Part shown: positions 34,357 to 44,044 of the stretch, one piece after another
How positions within the stretch are numbered: position 1 is the stretch's first letter
Layout of the letters: every line of letters begins with the position of its first letter
Assembly: GCA_016795365.1 (NCBI GenBank)
Contig: JAEUHN010000026.1
Location: forward strand, 62,001-126,000
Length of the DNA: 64,000 nt
Source: Verrucomicrobiaceae bacterium
GTDB taxonomy: Bacteria; Verrucomicrobiota; Verrucomicrobiia; Verrucomicrobiales; Verrucomicrobiaceae
Reading direction: 5' to 3'
Notes under the pieces: generated by a model
Told to the model about the DNA's origin: nothing
The model's input: only the letters and a program-made list of their open reading frames with translations
The model's database searches: none
Position numbers and translations under genes: made by a program

Positions 34357-37300
34357 TTACTTGCCCAGTTCACTCAGGTATTTGATGAGATGAGCCAGCT
34401 GCAGTTCATTCATCGTGGCGGTGAGACCATCGGGCATCACCGTGCCGCCCGCCTGGATCTTCTGGGTGTCAGCTTTCTTGATGGACTTCAGCGCGCCCGT
34501 TGCCATTTCGCGGATCCCAAGGGTATCTGCAGTGTCGGTTTGCTTGAAACCCGTGATGACGCTGCCGTCCTTCATTGTGACCGTGGCTGCTTCGAAGTTC
34601 TCCTTCACGTTTAGTGCTGGCCAGACGACTTCGGTGACGATCATGTCGATGGGCAGGCCACGGGCCACGGCGCTTAGATCGGGGCCGATCTTGCTCTGTG
34701 GTGCACCTGGTATGTGGCAGGCAATGCAGCCCGCCTGCTCGTAGATCTTCTTGCCTTCGGCGGCGTTGCCAAAGGTGTTGGCCGCTTTCACCACGTTAGA
34801 GATGTATTCCTTGGTGTAGGCGGGTAAGGCCGAGTTTATACCGGCGATCTTCATAAGCAGCGGCGAGAGTTTGGTGTCGGTTTTCCCCAGGCTATTGAGG
34901 GCTTGCAGGGCGAGCTTGGCGCTGGTGGCCGGGAGCGCATTGGGCTTCTGCAAGGCGCGCGTGAGAGCAGCGCTGCCTTCGGCACGAGACACCAGCGCGC
35001 TGAGCAATGGGGCCGCTTCTTGGGAGGTCTTGAGTTCGGCGATTTGCTTCAGCGTGCGCTTCGCAACTTCATCGGGCTTGAGGCTGATGAGTGCATCCAT
35101 CGCCTGGGGCACCTTCTCGTCGTAAGCCAGCGTCTCGATTCGATCCGCGAACGAGTTGACCTTCCATGCTCCGGCAAGCCGGATCGCTTGGGCGCGAAGA
35201 GATGCGTCCTTGTCTTCGAAGAGCGGCGTGAGCAGGGCCTCGGCATTCGAAGGCCTGGTGGTGCGGAGAGCGGCCAGCACTGCAGCATTTCTGCCGCCAC
35301 GCTCGAAGATGAAGGCCAGATCATCCGGGCTTGCGACAGCGGCCAGAGCCTTGAGCCAGGTGGTTTGGCGCTCGGGATTGTCAGCGTGCTTGCCGACCTG
35401 TTCCCGCATGATGGCTGCCACCTTGCTGCCCGCGTTTGGCTTGTAGGCCACGGCGGCACCGCTGAGGTTCCTGAGGTCCTCGGGGTTGTTTTCCACCCAG
35501 CCGTTTTGCAGTGCAAAGATGAGGTGCTCATCCTTTTCGAACTCCAGCGTGCTCGACCAAAGAGGGTTCAGAACATTCAGCGTCTTGGTGAGAGCATGGA
35601 GATGATAGGCGTTGAACTCCTTGTCGAGTGCCCTTGCGGCAATGGAGGCAGCACGCGCGTTTTCGATGTAGCTCGCTGCGACGATGGCTTCTAGCCGAAC
35701 CAAGGCATCATCGTCGGCGATTTGTGGCTCGAGCATCTGCAAAGCATCCGGCAGATGTCCGTCCCGAGCCCAGGTGCTGAGTGTGCGCGTGGCGTAGGCG
35801 CGAACGCGGGCGTCAGTGGAGCGGAGAAGTTCCTTCAGCAGTTCAGGGCGCGGTGTTTCATGCGCTTCATAAAGTGAGAGAGCCTGGAGGCGGCGATACT
35901 CGTTGGCCTTTTGCTGAGGGAGCCAGGCATCGACGGCGGTAACGACCTCCTTGGTATTTCGTTCGATGAGGAGGCGCTTGGCTTGATACCAGGTCCAGCG
36001 CTCTTTCGAGTCGAGATGCTCCAGGAGGTCGGCGACGCTTGCCTTGGCCAAGGTTGCTGGCTTGACGACCGAGCCCGTTTTCCACGTCACGCGCCACACG
36101 CGGCCGTGCTGTTTGTCGCGATCAGGATGGCGATAGCTGGCCTGGTAGTGACCAATGATGGGGTTATACCAATCCGCGACATAGATGGCACCATCGGGTC
36201 CCATGCGCACCTCGACGGGGCGGAAGACATTGTTAGTTGTCTCGATGATGTTAGGCAGTCGAGTGGTGCTGAACATGCCGTTCTCGAGCTTGAGTTCGTG
36301 CCATTCGAGCAGGTTCGCGTAGTAGCCGCCGATGAGCACGCGGCCCTGCATCTCCTTCGGGAACATGCTGCTGTGAAGGAACTCCTGGCCGACTTGCTTG
36401 ATCGGTGCGAGGCAGACATTCATGGCCTGAGCGTTCACGGCGAGATCAGAGCGAACGAGGCCTGGGGTGCTGAACCAGCTGCCGACGTTGGCACCGCTCT
36501 TGTGAAATGGCTGGCCATACTCCGTGGTGGTGACGCCCCAGCAATTGGCTCCTGCGGACGACCATTGAAAAAAGGGATCGAGGTGACCGGTGCGCGGACG
36601 GTAGCGCCAGACGCCGGCGCGGTTCAGTGTCTCCACACCGAAGGGCGACTCCACACGCGAGTAGATGTGGTGACCTTGGGTGAACCACAGCTCACCGCCG
36701 AAGCCCCAGTTGATGCAGTTCACCATCTGATGCGAATCAGCGGTGCCAAAGCCGCCCAGCACAAGGCGTTTAGTGTCCGCCTTGTCATCGCCATCGGTGT
36801 CCTTGAAGTGGAGCAACTCAGTGCCCTGGGCGACATACAAGCCGCCGTCGCCCAGCTCGATGCCTGTGGGCATGAAAAGACCTTCGACGAACTTGTGAAA
36901 CTTGTCCGCCTTGCCATCGCCATCGGTGTCCTCGCAGATGAGGACGTAGTCGTTCGCCTTTTCGCCAGGTTTGATCTGCGGATAGCTCAGAGCGCAGGCA
37001 ACCCAAAGGCGGCCACGTTCATCCCAGCGCATCTGGAGCGGTTTCACGATGCCGTCGGTTTCGCTGGCGAAGAGATTCACCGCAAAGCCATCCATGATCT
37101 TGAACGAAGCGAGTTCCTCCTCGGCTGACTGCGGCTTGGCACTCGGCAGTTCCACAGGGATGGACGAGCGCACTCCAATGGGAGTCGTGGGCTTGCCAGC
37201 GATCGCATTCCAGATGTTGTCCTCCGCTTGCTGGAGCAATGGCAGGAAGTCCTGCATTTCCTGGGGGAAGATGCGCTTGGAGGTGTCCTTCCAGTCCTTC

Positions 37301-38121
37301 GAGTAGGGCACGTTGGTGCGATCACCGGTGAGGAAGGCCCAGTTCATGGGGCGCCAGTAGTCGAACCAAAGACGCTCGAATTCGAGCACCTCCTTGCGGA
37401 CTACCTCGTTCGTGATAGGCCCGAGATGGAGAGACTTCGCAACGACATTGGCCATCACACGGTGACCGCCATCATCCAACTTGTAGCCGTTCTGCGTGTA
37501 GTTGGCCGACAAGAGATTAAACGAAGAGAGGCTGACGAACGGAATGCCCAGGCGTTTGGCAAGTTGTTCGATGGCCTTCGTATAGGCTGGCAGGTTGTGG
37601 CGTTGGGAATCAAATTGATGATCAAAAGGCACGGGTGCTACCAGCACGACGCGGCGACCATCATCAGCGAAGTCTGCGATCAGTTTCTCATACGCCTTAA
37701 TGAACTGTGGAAGCTTCTCCTCGCCCTTGAGCGACTCCATTTGCCCGAACTGCGCGAGGACCACCGTTGCGCCGACCTCTTTGAGTTGCTGCCTCCAGTC
37801 GCGCTGCTGTCGCCAGCTGTCGGTGCCGGTCTCGGCGCTGATGCGAAGCTCGGTGGCGGCGCGCTTTGGATCCAGGTTCTGATAGTTGCCACCATCGCGC
37901 CATTGCTCGAAAACGGTGTCACCTTCCCAGCCAAAGTTGCGCACCTTGATCTTCAACTCCGGCTTGGCTGCGATGAGGTTTGTTTGCAGGTAACCATTGA
38001 AGCGAGTGCGCTCAATGTTCGAGCCACCCGTGAGGGCGATCACATCGTTCGGCTTCAGCTCAAAAGACTGGGCGTGCGCTATGGCGCTGAGGACGAGGAG
38101 GAAAGAGGTGATGATTCTCAT
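34357..38121 (-). CDS. Large PVC heme protein: SGNH domain, TIGR02604 propeller, HEAT repeats, CxxCH domain
   Basis: 1254 aa, signal peptide MRIITSFLLVLSAIAHAQS. The N-terminal SGNH-like domain (about 20-240) has an altered block I, ALTGGSNIER (Gly for Asp), FGQME instead of GxND, and DDGGHRVM as block V. A gap region leads to a TIGR02604 propeller (about 330-700; DTDGDGKADKFH, DTDGDDKADTK, YVADWYNPIIGHY), HEAT repeats, and a C-terminal heme domain with GCIACHIPGA. The propeller and heme parts parallel the 996-aa protein at 2001, so the two are paralogues differing by the SGNH front end. Expected in the periplasm. Confidence 0.88.
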   Translation of the reverse strand: MRIITSFLLVLSAIAHAQSFELKPNDVIALTGGSNIERTRFNGYLQTNLIAAKPELKIKVRNFGWEGDTVFEQWRDGGNYQNLDPKRAATELRISAETGTDSWRQQRDWRQQLKEVGATVVLAQFGQMESLKGEEKLPQFIKAYEKLIADFADDGRRVVLVAPVPFDHQFDSQRHNLPAYTKAIEQLAKRLGIPFVSLSSFNLLSANYTQNGYKLDDGGHRVMANVVAKSLHLGPITNEVVRKEVLEFERLWFDYWRPMNWAFLTGDRTNVPYSKDWKDTSKRIFPQEMQDFLPLLQQAEDNIWNAIAGKPTTPIGVRSSIPVELPSAKPQSAEEELASFKIMDGFAVNLFASETDGIVKPLQMRWDERGRLWVACALSYPQIKPGEKANDYVLICEDTDGDGKADKFHKFVEGLFMPTGIELGDGGLYVAQGTELLHFKDTDGDDKADTKRLVLGGFGTADSHQMVNCINWGFGGELWFTQGHHIYSRVESPFGVETLNRAGVWRYRPRTGHLDPFFQWSSAGANCWGVTTTEYGQPFHKSGANVGSWFSTPGLVRSDLAVNAQAMNVCLAPIKQVGQEFLHSSMFPKEMQGRVLIGGYYANLLEWHELKLENGMFSTTRLPNIIETTNNVFRPVEVRMGPDGAIYVADWYNPIIGHYQASYRHPDRDKQHGRVWRVTWKTGSVVKPATLAKASVADLLEHLDSKERWTWYQAKRLLIERNTKEVVTAVDAWLPQQKANEYRRLQALSLYEAHETPRPELLKELLRSTDARVRAYATRTLSTWARDGHLPDALQMLEPQIADDDALVRLEAIVAASYIENARAASIAARALDKEFNAYHLHALTKTLNVLNPLWSSTLEFEKDEHLIFALQNGWVENNPEDLRNLSGAAVAYKPNAGSKVAAIMREQVGKHADNPERQTTWLKALAAVASPDDLAFIFERGGRNAAVLAALRTTRPSNAEALLTPLFEDKDASLRAQAIRLAGAWKVNSFADRIETLAYDEKVPQAMDALISLKPDEVAKRTLKQIAELKTSQEAAPLLSALVSRAEGSAALTRALQKPNALPATSAKLALQALNSLGKTDTKLSPLLMKIAGINSALPAYTKEYISNVVKAANTFGNAAEGKKIYEQAGCIACHIPGAPQSKIGPDLSAVARGLPIDMIVTEVVWPALNVKENFEAATVTMKDGSVITGFKQTDTADTLGIREMATGALKSIKKADTQKIQAGGTVMPDGLTATMNELQLAHLIKYLSELGK

Positions 38122-38374
38122 GGGATCGAAGCCTCTCCATACGCTGATGCCTGCCTAATTCACGAGCGAAATCGCGCCCGATGATGAGTAGGGTGGGATG
38201 GGCACACGTCCGAACCGAGCCTGTCGTGCGGAGTGTGGCCAATCAAGCGGTGCTCTCGCTCGAGCGTTGGAAGAGCGATCGGGTCCATGATCACCCTTTG
38301 TTGCCGGAGAAGTCTGGCGAGGTGAAACCTGCCTCACGCCAAGGCCTTCGTTTGCGCTGCTACGAAGCGGCTTG

Positions 38375-39001
38375 TCACTTCTTCGAGGTCAGGTCTTCGA
38401 TCTTGATGTCCTTGTAGCGAACGACGGAGGTGGCTCCGCCATGGATCTGCACAGCGATGATGCCGGTGGCGTCGATGTTGGGCTCCGTCTCGGTGTAGTC
38501 CACGGTCTGCACACCATTGAGCCAGATTTGAATGTGCTTCCCTTCGGCACGAATGCGGTAGTCATTCCACTCGCCAAGCGGCTTAAGGGCTTTGGCGAGC
38601 ACGTCAGGTGCAGGTTGAGCCAGCATCTTCTTGCGACGGCTTTCGTCATACAGCGCACCATCGTATCCTTTGCCGAGGTCGGCTTGATACCCGGAAACTT
38701 CGTGATGGTTTGGAATGCGTGTGGTGCGGAACTGAACTCCGCCGTTCACGAATCCTTCGGTGCCCTCCAGCTTCCACTTCAGCGTCAGCTCGAAGTCTTC
38801 GAACTTCTTCTTGGTGGCCAGGAAGTTGTTCTTCTCCTGTTTCTTCTCCAGTGAGCCCGCGACGAGCGCTCCGTCTTCGATCCGCCACACCGAGCCGACA
38901 TCGCCTTCCCAGCCATCGAAGGTCTTGCCATCAAAAAGAGGAACCGGGTCGGCGTGAAGGAGTCCGGTGCAAAGGGCGAGGAGCAGGAGGGATCGGTTCA
39001 T
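38375..39001 (-). CDS. DUF1080 (3-keto-disaccharide hydrolase) family protein, secreted
   Basis: 208 aa; signal peptide MNRSLLLLALCTGLLHADP sets the start at 39001. Clear DUF1080 pattern: PLFDGKTFDGWEGD, WRIEDGALVAG, FELTLKWKLEG, NGGVQFRTTRI, GYQADLG, EWNDYRIRAEGKHIQIWLNG and a final KDIKIEDL. Recent family work describes lyase/hydrolase action on 3-keto-glycosides, which would suit the GMC oxidoreductase at 21556. Flanked by 253 nt upstream of the next gene's start with no gene in it. Confidence 0.88.
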   Translation of the reverse strand: MNRSLLLLALCTGLLHADPVPLFDGKTFDGWEGDVGSVWRIEDGALVAGSLEKKQEKNNFLATKKKFEDFELTLKWKLEGTEGFVNGGVQFRTTRIPNHHEVSGYQADLGKGYDGALYDESRRKKMLAQPAPDVLAKALKPLGEWNDYRIRAEGKHIQIWLNGVQTVDYTETEPNIDATGIIAVQIHGGATSVVRYKDIKIEDLTSKK

Positions 39002-39123
39002 GGTGGGTTGAGGCGCTGAGTGGTGATGGAAAACAAATGGTGCCGCGGAACGAGTTTTGTGCCAGCGCAAGATCGTGCAGGTTGACCAACTCTATCGTCT
39101 GTGAGCGCGAGCCTGGTGTTCGA

Positions 39124-40482
39124 TCAATTCTTCACACCTGAGGAAACGGCATCCTTTAGCCATTCCGCGAGCTTGGCTTTCATCGTGGCGGCGCGCTCGG
39201 GGTCTTGCGCGATTAGATTGGTCTTCTCACCGGGATCAGTGGCAAGATTGAAGAGCATGAAGGGCTCGTATTTCCCGCCCTTGCCCTTCTTCTTGCCCTT
39301 GGCTCCTTTCTTGGGTGCGTCTTCGTCGTCCAGCGGCTCGTTCGAGGCCTGGATCAGCTTCCAGTCACCCATGCGCAGAGCAGCCTGGGTGGGCGATTGC
39401 ACGCTGAGAATCGACTCATGTGGGGATGGGGCTTTCGCTGTGATCATGGGCCAGACGTCTTTGCCATCGATTGGCAACTTTTGGTCGAGAGTGCCACCTG
39501 CGAGCTTCACCAGCGTGGGATACCAGTCGATGACGTGCATGGGTTCTTTGATTCGCTGGCCTGCAGGAATCTTGCCCGGCCAGTTGGCGAAGGCACAGCC
39601 ACGCACTCCGCCTTCGAAGATGCTGCCCTTGAAGTCGCGCAAAGGCATGTTGGTTCCTGGTGGAGGGCCACCATTGTCGGACGAGAACACGATCAGTGTG
39701 TTATCCCGCAGACCGCTCTTCTCCAACGCATCCACCACCTGCCCGATCGCCTCGTCAAGGCAGGACAGCATCCCTGCGAGTTGTTTTCGGGGTCCTTTGA
39801 GAGCGCCATAAGGTTCCAGATACTTGTCAGGCACCTGCAGCGGGCTGTGCACCGCGTTGTAGGGCATGTAGAGGAAGAGAGGCTTGTCCTTGGGCCGTGA
39901 CTGGATCAGTCGAATGGCCTCGCGGGTGATGAGATGGGTGCTGTAGCCTTCCTCCTTGAACTCTTGATCATCGTGGTGCCAGTCGTGGGAACCATCTCGC
40001 ACATGGGTGAAGTAATCGAGAGCGCCAAAGTAGTGGCCGTGCTGGTGCTGAAAGCCGCGTGAGGTGGGAAGGTAGGCCTTGTCGAACTCACCCAGGTGCC
40101 ACTTGCCGGTGATCGCCGTGGTGTAGCCAGCCGCTGACAAGGCATTCGCCAGCGTCCGCTCCTCCAAGGGCAATCCCCACTTCGAGTGCGGGCGGACGAT
40201 CGTGTAAACCCCTGTCCTGGTGGCGTAGCGCCCGGTCATGAGGGCTGCACGAGTGGGCGAACAAACCGGCTGCACGTAGTGATGCTCCAGCACGGCACCA
40301 TTAGTTGCCAGCTTGTCGATGTTCGGCGTGGCAATTTCTGTGCCTCCGTTAAATCCGCAGTCGGCGTAGCCCAGATCGTCGATCAAGAAGAAGACAATGT
40401 TGGGCTGGGACGGTGCAGCCGACGTGGTGCCAGGTTTGATGGCAGCAAAAAGCAGAAGAAGGGAAAGGAGTCCTGAACGCAT
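39124..40482 (-). CDS. Sulfatase (formylglycine type), secreted
   Basis: 452 aa. Signal peptide from 40482 (MRSGLLSLLLLFAAIKPG). Type I sulfatase: PNIVFFLIDDLGYADCG with two metal Asp, the activation motif CSPTR at Cys74 (needs conversion to formylglycine by FGE), TGRYATRTG, KWHLG, FVFSSDNGG-like IVFSSDNGG, and a C-terminal LYDL-equivalent LFNLATDPGEKTNL. A Lys-rich insert (PKKGAKGKKKGKGG) is unusual. Removes sulfate esters from a polysaccharide, typical of marine or algal glycan use. Confidence 0.93.
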   Translation of the reverse strand: MRSGLLSLLLLFAAIKPGTTSAAPSQPNIVFFLIDDLGYADCGFNGGTEIATPNIDKLATNGAVLEHHYVQPVCSPTRAALMTGRYATRTGVYTIVRPHSKWGLPLEERTLANALSAAGYTTAITGKWHLGEFDKAYLPTSRGFQHQHGHYFGALDYFTHVRDGSHDWHHDDQEFKEEGYSTHLITREAIRLIQSRPKDKPLFLYMPYNAVHSPLQVPDKYLEPYGALKGPRKQLAGMLSCLDEAIGQVVDALEKSGLRDNTLIVFSSDNGGPPPGTNMPLRDFKGSIFEGGVRGCAFANWPGKIPAGQRIKEPMHVIDWYPTLVKLAGGTLDQKLPIDGKDVWPMITAKAPSPHESILSVQSPTQAALRMGDWKLIQASNEPLDDEDAPKKGAKGKKKGKGGKYEPFMLFNLATDPGEKTNLIAQDPERAATMKAKLAEWLKDAVSSGVKN

Positions 40483-40556
40483 GGACGTGGAGCTGGTTGG
40501 CACCGCTCTAACTGCTCACCCTCCTCGGATATTGCACCTTGTTTCGACAGGTCGGC

Positions 40557-41312
40557 TTACTTCACTTTCCAGATCTGCACATCGTCGATCCAGACAGTGT
40601 TGTTCACCAAAAAGCTGAACCACCGCTTCATCGGGTGGGCAAATCCTTCGGACCGATGCCTGGACAAAAGCTTGCCATCAATGCTCAGGCGCATCTCATC
40701 ACTTTCGGTCACCAGCACCAGCTCATGCCATTCGTGATCGGCCTTGTAAGGCACGGTCACGCTCTTCGTCTTGAGCAAAGCCTCCAGGTCGGCCGGGACC
40801 TTTCCCTTTCTTGCCACGGCCTCATCACGACGTTTGCGGTTCTCCAAGTTCATGATGCCCGTCTTGTGATCGACCACGGTGATGGTGGTTTGAGAAAGGA
40901 TGCCATAGCACAGGTGACCTGCCCATACGCCCGGGGTCTCGCGATCGACGTAACCGAGCTGAAGCATTTCACCTTTGTTTAGACCGGGGAACCGGAATCG
41001 AATGAGGGCTCCCCCGTCGGTGAAGCCTGCTTCGTGATGAATGTGCGCGGCATGGCCGGCTTCCTTCGAGGCGCTGGCGATCTTGAGAATGCCTTCATCG
41101 AGGTCGGCCTGCTTGATGTGCGGAATGCGATCAGCGGTGGCGCTGTTCCATCCATTTCCAATCGCCTTCGCGCGGTTGCCATCTTCCTCCCGTTCGAACG
41201 TGTCATGAAAGATAAGCGTCCCTTTCTCGCGAAGCCACTGGCTGTCGCTTGGTGGTTCGGCGGCATTCAGATGGAGAAAAACCAGGGGAAGCGCAAAGAG
41301 AAGGGCTTTCAT
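40557..41312 (-). CDS. Secreted LamG/DUF1080-like beta-sandwich protein
   Basis: 251 aa, signal peptide MKALLFALPLVFLHLNA. Strand pattern of a concanavalin-like fold: TLIFHDTFEREED, GALIRFRFPGL, EMLQLGYVD, HEWHELVLVTESDEMRLSIDGK and NTVWIDDVQIWKVK. No active-site motif recognised. Its ATG overlaps the stop of the sialate esterase-like gene by 4 nt (ATGA), so the two are made together and probably act on the same glycan. Confidence 0.65.
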   Translation of the reverse strand: MKALLFALPLVFLHLNAAEPPSDSQWLREKGTLIFHDTFEREEDGNRAKAIGNGWNSATADRIPHIKQADLDEGILKIASASKEAGHAAHIHHEAGFTDGGALIRFRFPGLNKGEMLQLGYVDRETPGVWAGHLCYGILSQTTITVVDHKTGIMNLENRKRRDEAVARKGKVPADLEALLKTKSVTVPYKADHEWHELVLVTESDEMRLSIDGKLLSRHRSEGFAHPMKRWFSFLVNNTVWIDDVQIWKVK

Positions 41313-42175
41313 GGCTTGATGAGGCCGAGCATCTTCGCAGCGAAACGTTTGCCGATTTCATTCTGCGCGGTGGTGTCGAAGTGCACCGAATCGCCGATGT
41401 GGGTCTTCAGTTCACGTGCATCGACACAGGCCGTGTGAGGAACGGACTTTGGCAGGGCAAGCAACACCTCGTTCATCGCCTGGAGATTCGTCAGCAAGGG
41501 CTCGGGCTTCATCTCGCCGATGGTGCAGGCGACAAACGGCAGCTCCGGCTGACCAAGGTCGGCACGTAGCGCTTCGATCATGGCGCGCAGTCGATCGGCA
41601 TGCACTGCCAACTCCTCAGGGTTGGCATTGGCTTCGCCCTGCAACCAAATGGCGCCTCGAATGCGGGCTTTCACAGGAGCCGTGGTTTGTAGAGCGAGCT
41701 TGGCGCGCCGCAGGGCGTCGTCGTAGAGTTTGGCTCCTCTTTGCCACAACTTGATCGACGATCCACCCACGGCGCAGGGCACCAACCCGATCGCGGATTG
41801 CGATTCAGCTGCGGCCATCGACTCCGCAAACGCGAGGCCCGGACCCACGCCTGCATTGTCGTGACCTTTGAAAGTCTTGGCATCGCCTACCAGATGCACC
41901 GGATGCCGTGCGAGATACCACTGATCATCCCTGAGATGCATCATCACGATGCGGGGATCGTGCTTGGGGTCCTCCGGCATGACTCCACGGCCCTTCATGT
42001 TCGACTGTCCCATGAGAAGGAACAAGTCGAGATGAGTCGTGCCCTCGGGAAGCTTGGTGACGTCCACAGTCACGAGAGGAGGCTTGGTGGGCGGCGGAGT
42101 GGATGCCTTCCTGGCTTTCTGAGCGAAGAGTGAAGGGCTGAGGGCAAGAAGGGAGCAGACGAGGATTCGAATCAT
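41309..42175 (-). CDS. Sialate O-acetylesterase (SASA) family protein
   Basis: 288 aa; start at 42175 gives the leader MIRILVCSLLALSPSLFAQ. Block I is LFLLMGQSNMKGRG with the nucleophile Ser in GQSN; GLVPCAVGGSSIKLW and IWLQGEANANPEE are the matching blocks of carbohydrate esterase family 6/SASA; the block V His is probably in GDSVHFDTTAQNEIG. Likely removes O-acetyl groups from a plant or algal polysaccharide. Overlaps the downstream gene by 4 nt. Confidence 0.88.
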   Translation of the reverse strand: MIRILVCSLLALSPSLFAQKARKASTPPPTKPPLVTVDVTKLPEGTTHLDLFLLMGQSNMKGRGVMPEDPKHDPRIVMMHLRDDQWYLARHPVHLVGDAKTFKGHDNAGVGPGLAFAESMAAAESQSAIGLVPCAVGGSSIKLWQRGAKLYDDALRRAKLALQTTAPVKARIRGAIWLQGEANANPEELAVHADRLRAMIEALRADLGQPELPFVACTIGEMKPEPLLTNLQAMNEVLLALPKSVPHTACVDARELKTHIGDSVHFDTTAQNEIGKRFAAKMLGLIKP

Positions 42176-42330
42176 AGTGGAGTCAGCAGCCTCAACGAAC
42201 AACGCCTGTCCAAACCTTCAAATCGATGGCCCGCGATCTTATTCGAAGATCTATCAAGCATGAATCCACCGCGTTGTAGGAGCTTAAGCAGTGGAGGCTT
42301 GGGGCACGAGTGAGTGTCTCGCCATCGGCG

Positions 42331-43110
42331 CTACTTTTTCACCGGCACCACTGGCCCAGTTCCCTGAGGACGGCTGGTTCGTGGCTTCTCGATCTTCGTG
42401 GCTGTTGAGAGCGCGGCGGTATCGAAGGTGACCAGTGGGGACTCAGGCAACACCTTCAAACGCATGGCCTTGATCTCCACACGGTTCGGATTGCCCCGAT
42501 GAAGCTGGATCGCGAGCAGTCCCTCCAGAGCGCGTTTCTTGACGTCGTGATCGATGAGTTCTGACGTGGGCTGTCCATTGATAAGATGGCTCAAATGGTT
42601 GCCTCGGGCGATGATGACATACTCGTTCCACTGGCTGACATCCACCTTCACGGGTGAATGCTCGCTGAGCTGCCAGAGGGTTCCATCGGGATCGAGCATC
42701 ACATTCTTGCCGTTCAGGCCGAAGATCCCGCGACCGCGCTCCTCATACGTCATGCCCGTGTGCTCGATGGCCGGATGGATGTCACATTGGTAACCGGTGA
42801 TCACCCATGGAGCCACTTCCTTCAGTTCACGACTGCGATACTGAACTCCGCTGTTGTTGTCACCGCTCACGCGAATCGTCGCGTGCAACTCGAAGTCCTT
42901 CACGGTCCCGCCCCGCCAGATGAGAAAGCTGTTATTCGTCATCGCCTCCGGCGCAGGATTGGTGCCTGTCACGATGCCATTCTCCACCTTCCACAGCTTG
43001 GGATCGCCATCCCAGCCAGCGAGGTCTTTGCCGTTGAAGAGTGAGATGAATCCGTCATCCGCAGCGAAGGAGGCGGAGGCGAGGAGCAGTGAGAAGATGA
43101 GTGGTCGCAT
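42331..43110 (-). CDS. DUF1080 family protein, secreted
   Basis: 259 aa, signal peptide MRPLIFSLLLASASFAADD. DUF1080 pattern: SLFNGKDLAGWDGD, WKVENGIVTG, FELHATIRVSG, NSGVQYRSRE, GYQCDIH, EWNEYVIIARGNHLSHLINGQ, and AIQLHRGNPNRVEIKAMRLK. The latter HRGNP ending and YEERGRG loop are typical of one large PVC subgroup. Free-standing: about 150 nt separates it from the esterase gene downstream and about 90 nt from the SGNH gene upstream. Confidence 0.9.
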   Translation of the reverse strand: MRPLIFSLLLASASFAADDGFISLFNGKDLAGWDGDPKLWKVENGIVTGTNPAPEAMTNNSFLIWRGGTVKDFELHATIRVSGDNNSGVQYRSRELKEVAPWVITGYQCDIHPAIEHTGMTYEERGRGIFGLNGKNVMLDPDGTLWQLSEHSPVKVDVSQWNEYVIIARGNHLSHLINGQPTSELIDHDVKKRALEGLLAIQLHRGNPNRVEIKAMRLKVLPESPLVTFDTAALSTATKIEKPRTSRPQGTGPVVPVKK

Positions 43111-43201
43111 GGCTGGGAAGTTGAGAATGGCTGAGCATCGTCGGATAGTCGAGGTAACTCGATCTTGGCCGAGCGATGCGTCTCTGACCAGGGCGCATTC
43201 A

Positions 43202-44044
43202 TCACTTCGCTAACGCGGCTTCGATCGCCTTGGCGACGGTTTGCCCAAGGAAGTCATAACCCTGGCCATTGAAGTGGACATCGTTGGGGTTTTGCATCGT
43301 GGAGAGGTGCGGCGTGATGGCTGCAAACAGGTCGTCGATCACAATGCCGTGCCGAGCCATGACTTGCTCAGCCACCTTGTTCTTCTCGACAATCGAAGCG
43401 GCTGTTTGCTTGCCATCAGGTGTGTCGGGAATGGGGGTTGTGCTGGCCCAGATGAGCTTCGCGCCTGTCTTCTTCATTCGTGCGATGAGTTGATCCAAGC
43501 GCGAGGTGTAGTCCGCCACCGGAGTGTTCCGATCATGGATGCCGAAGTTGAAGTGAATGACGTCCCACTTGCCGTCACCCAGCCAGACTTCGATATTCTT
43601 GATGCCGCTGGCGGTGGGGCCGCAATTTGCCGGAGCGCGATGGACATTGGCCTTGCCGATCAAGTTCTTCCGCACCGCCTGCGTGTAGCCACGGGACACG
43701 GAGTCGCCGATCAGGAGCACGCGTGGGAGCTTGGGATCGTCCTGGACAAAGTCCCAGGCATTGGAGCGCCCGGCGATTTTTTCACGCTTATGAATGGGCA
43801 AATAGAAACCTCCAAGCTGATCCTGGAGCACACGTTCCCACGCCTGCTGGTCGGCCGGAAGCTTGGCCACCAAAGCCTGATACTTTGCATCGAGTTCCGC
43901 CTCGGCTTTCGCCTTCTGGGCGGCTGCTTCAGCAGCATTGGTGGGCTCTCCTTTGGGTGGCGATGTCGTCTGAGCGGCAGCGGTTGGCGACTGCCAGAGT
44001 ATGAAACCGGCGGCGATGGTGAGGACGATGTTTCGAGTGGTCAT
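43202..44044 (-). CDS. Secreted SGNH/GDSL hydrolase
   Basis: 280 aa; leader MTTRNIVLTIAAGFILWQSP. An Ala/Lys-rich helical stretch (about 35-60, EAAAQKAKAEAELDAKYQA) precedes the catalytic domain. Blocks: VLLIGDSVSRGYT (GDS), NFGIHDRN (variant of GxND), and DVHFNGQGYDFLG (Asp-x-x-His-type end). Most like the rhamnogalacturonan acetylesterase/GDSL proteins frequent in Verrucomicrobia. First gene downstream of the tRNA-Cys region. Confidence 0.85.
   Translation of the reverse strand: MTTRNIVLTIAAGFILWQSPTAAAQTTSPPKGEPTNAAEAAAQKAKAEAELDAKYQALVAKLPADQQAWERVLQDQLGGFYLPIHKREKIAGRSNAWDFVQDDPKLPRVLLIGDSVSRGYTQAVRKNLIGKANVHRAPANCGPTASGIKNIEVWLGDGKWDVIHFNFGIHDRNTPVADYTSRLDQLIARMKKTGAKLIWASTTPIPDTPDGKQTAASIVEKNKVAEQVMARHGIVIDDLFAAITPHLSTMQNPNDVHFNGQGYDFLGQTVAKAIEAALAK

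Noticed and set aside
35911-38184. Long plus-strand frames (405 and 318 codons) opposite the SGNH/heme fusion
   Set aside because: Antisense shadows of a well-supported 1254-aa gene; no domain, no start context.
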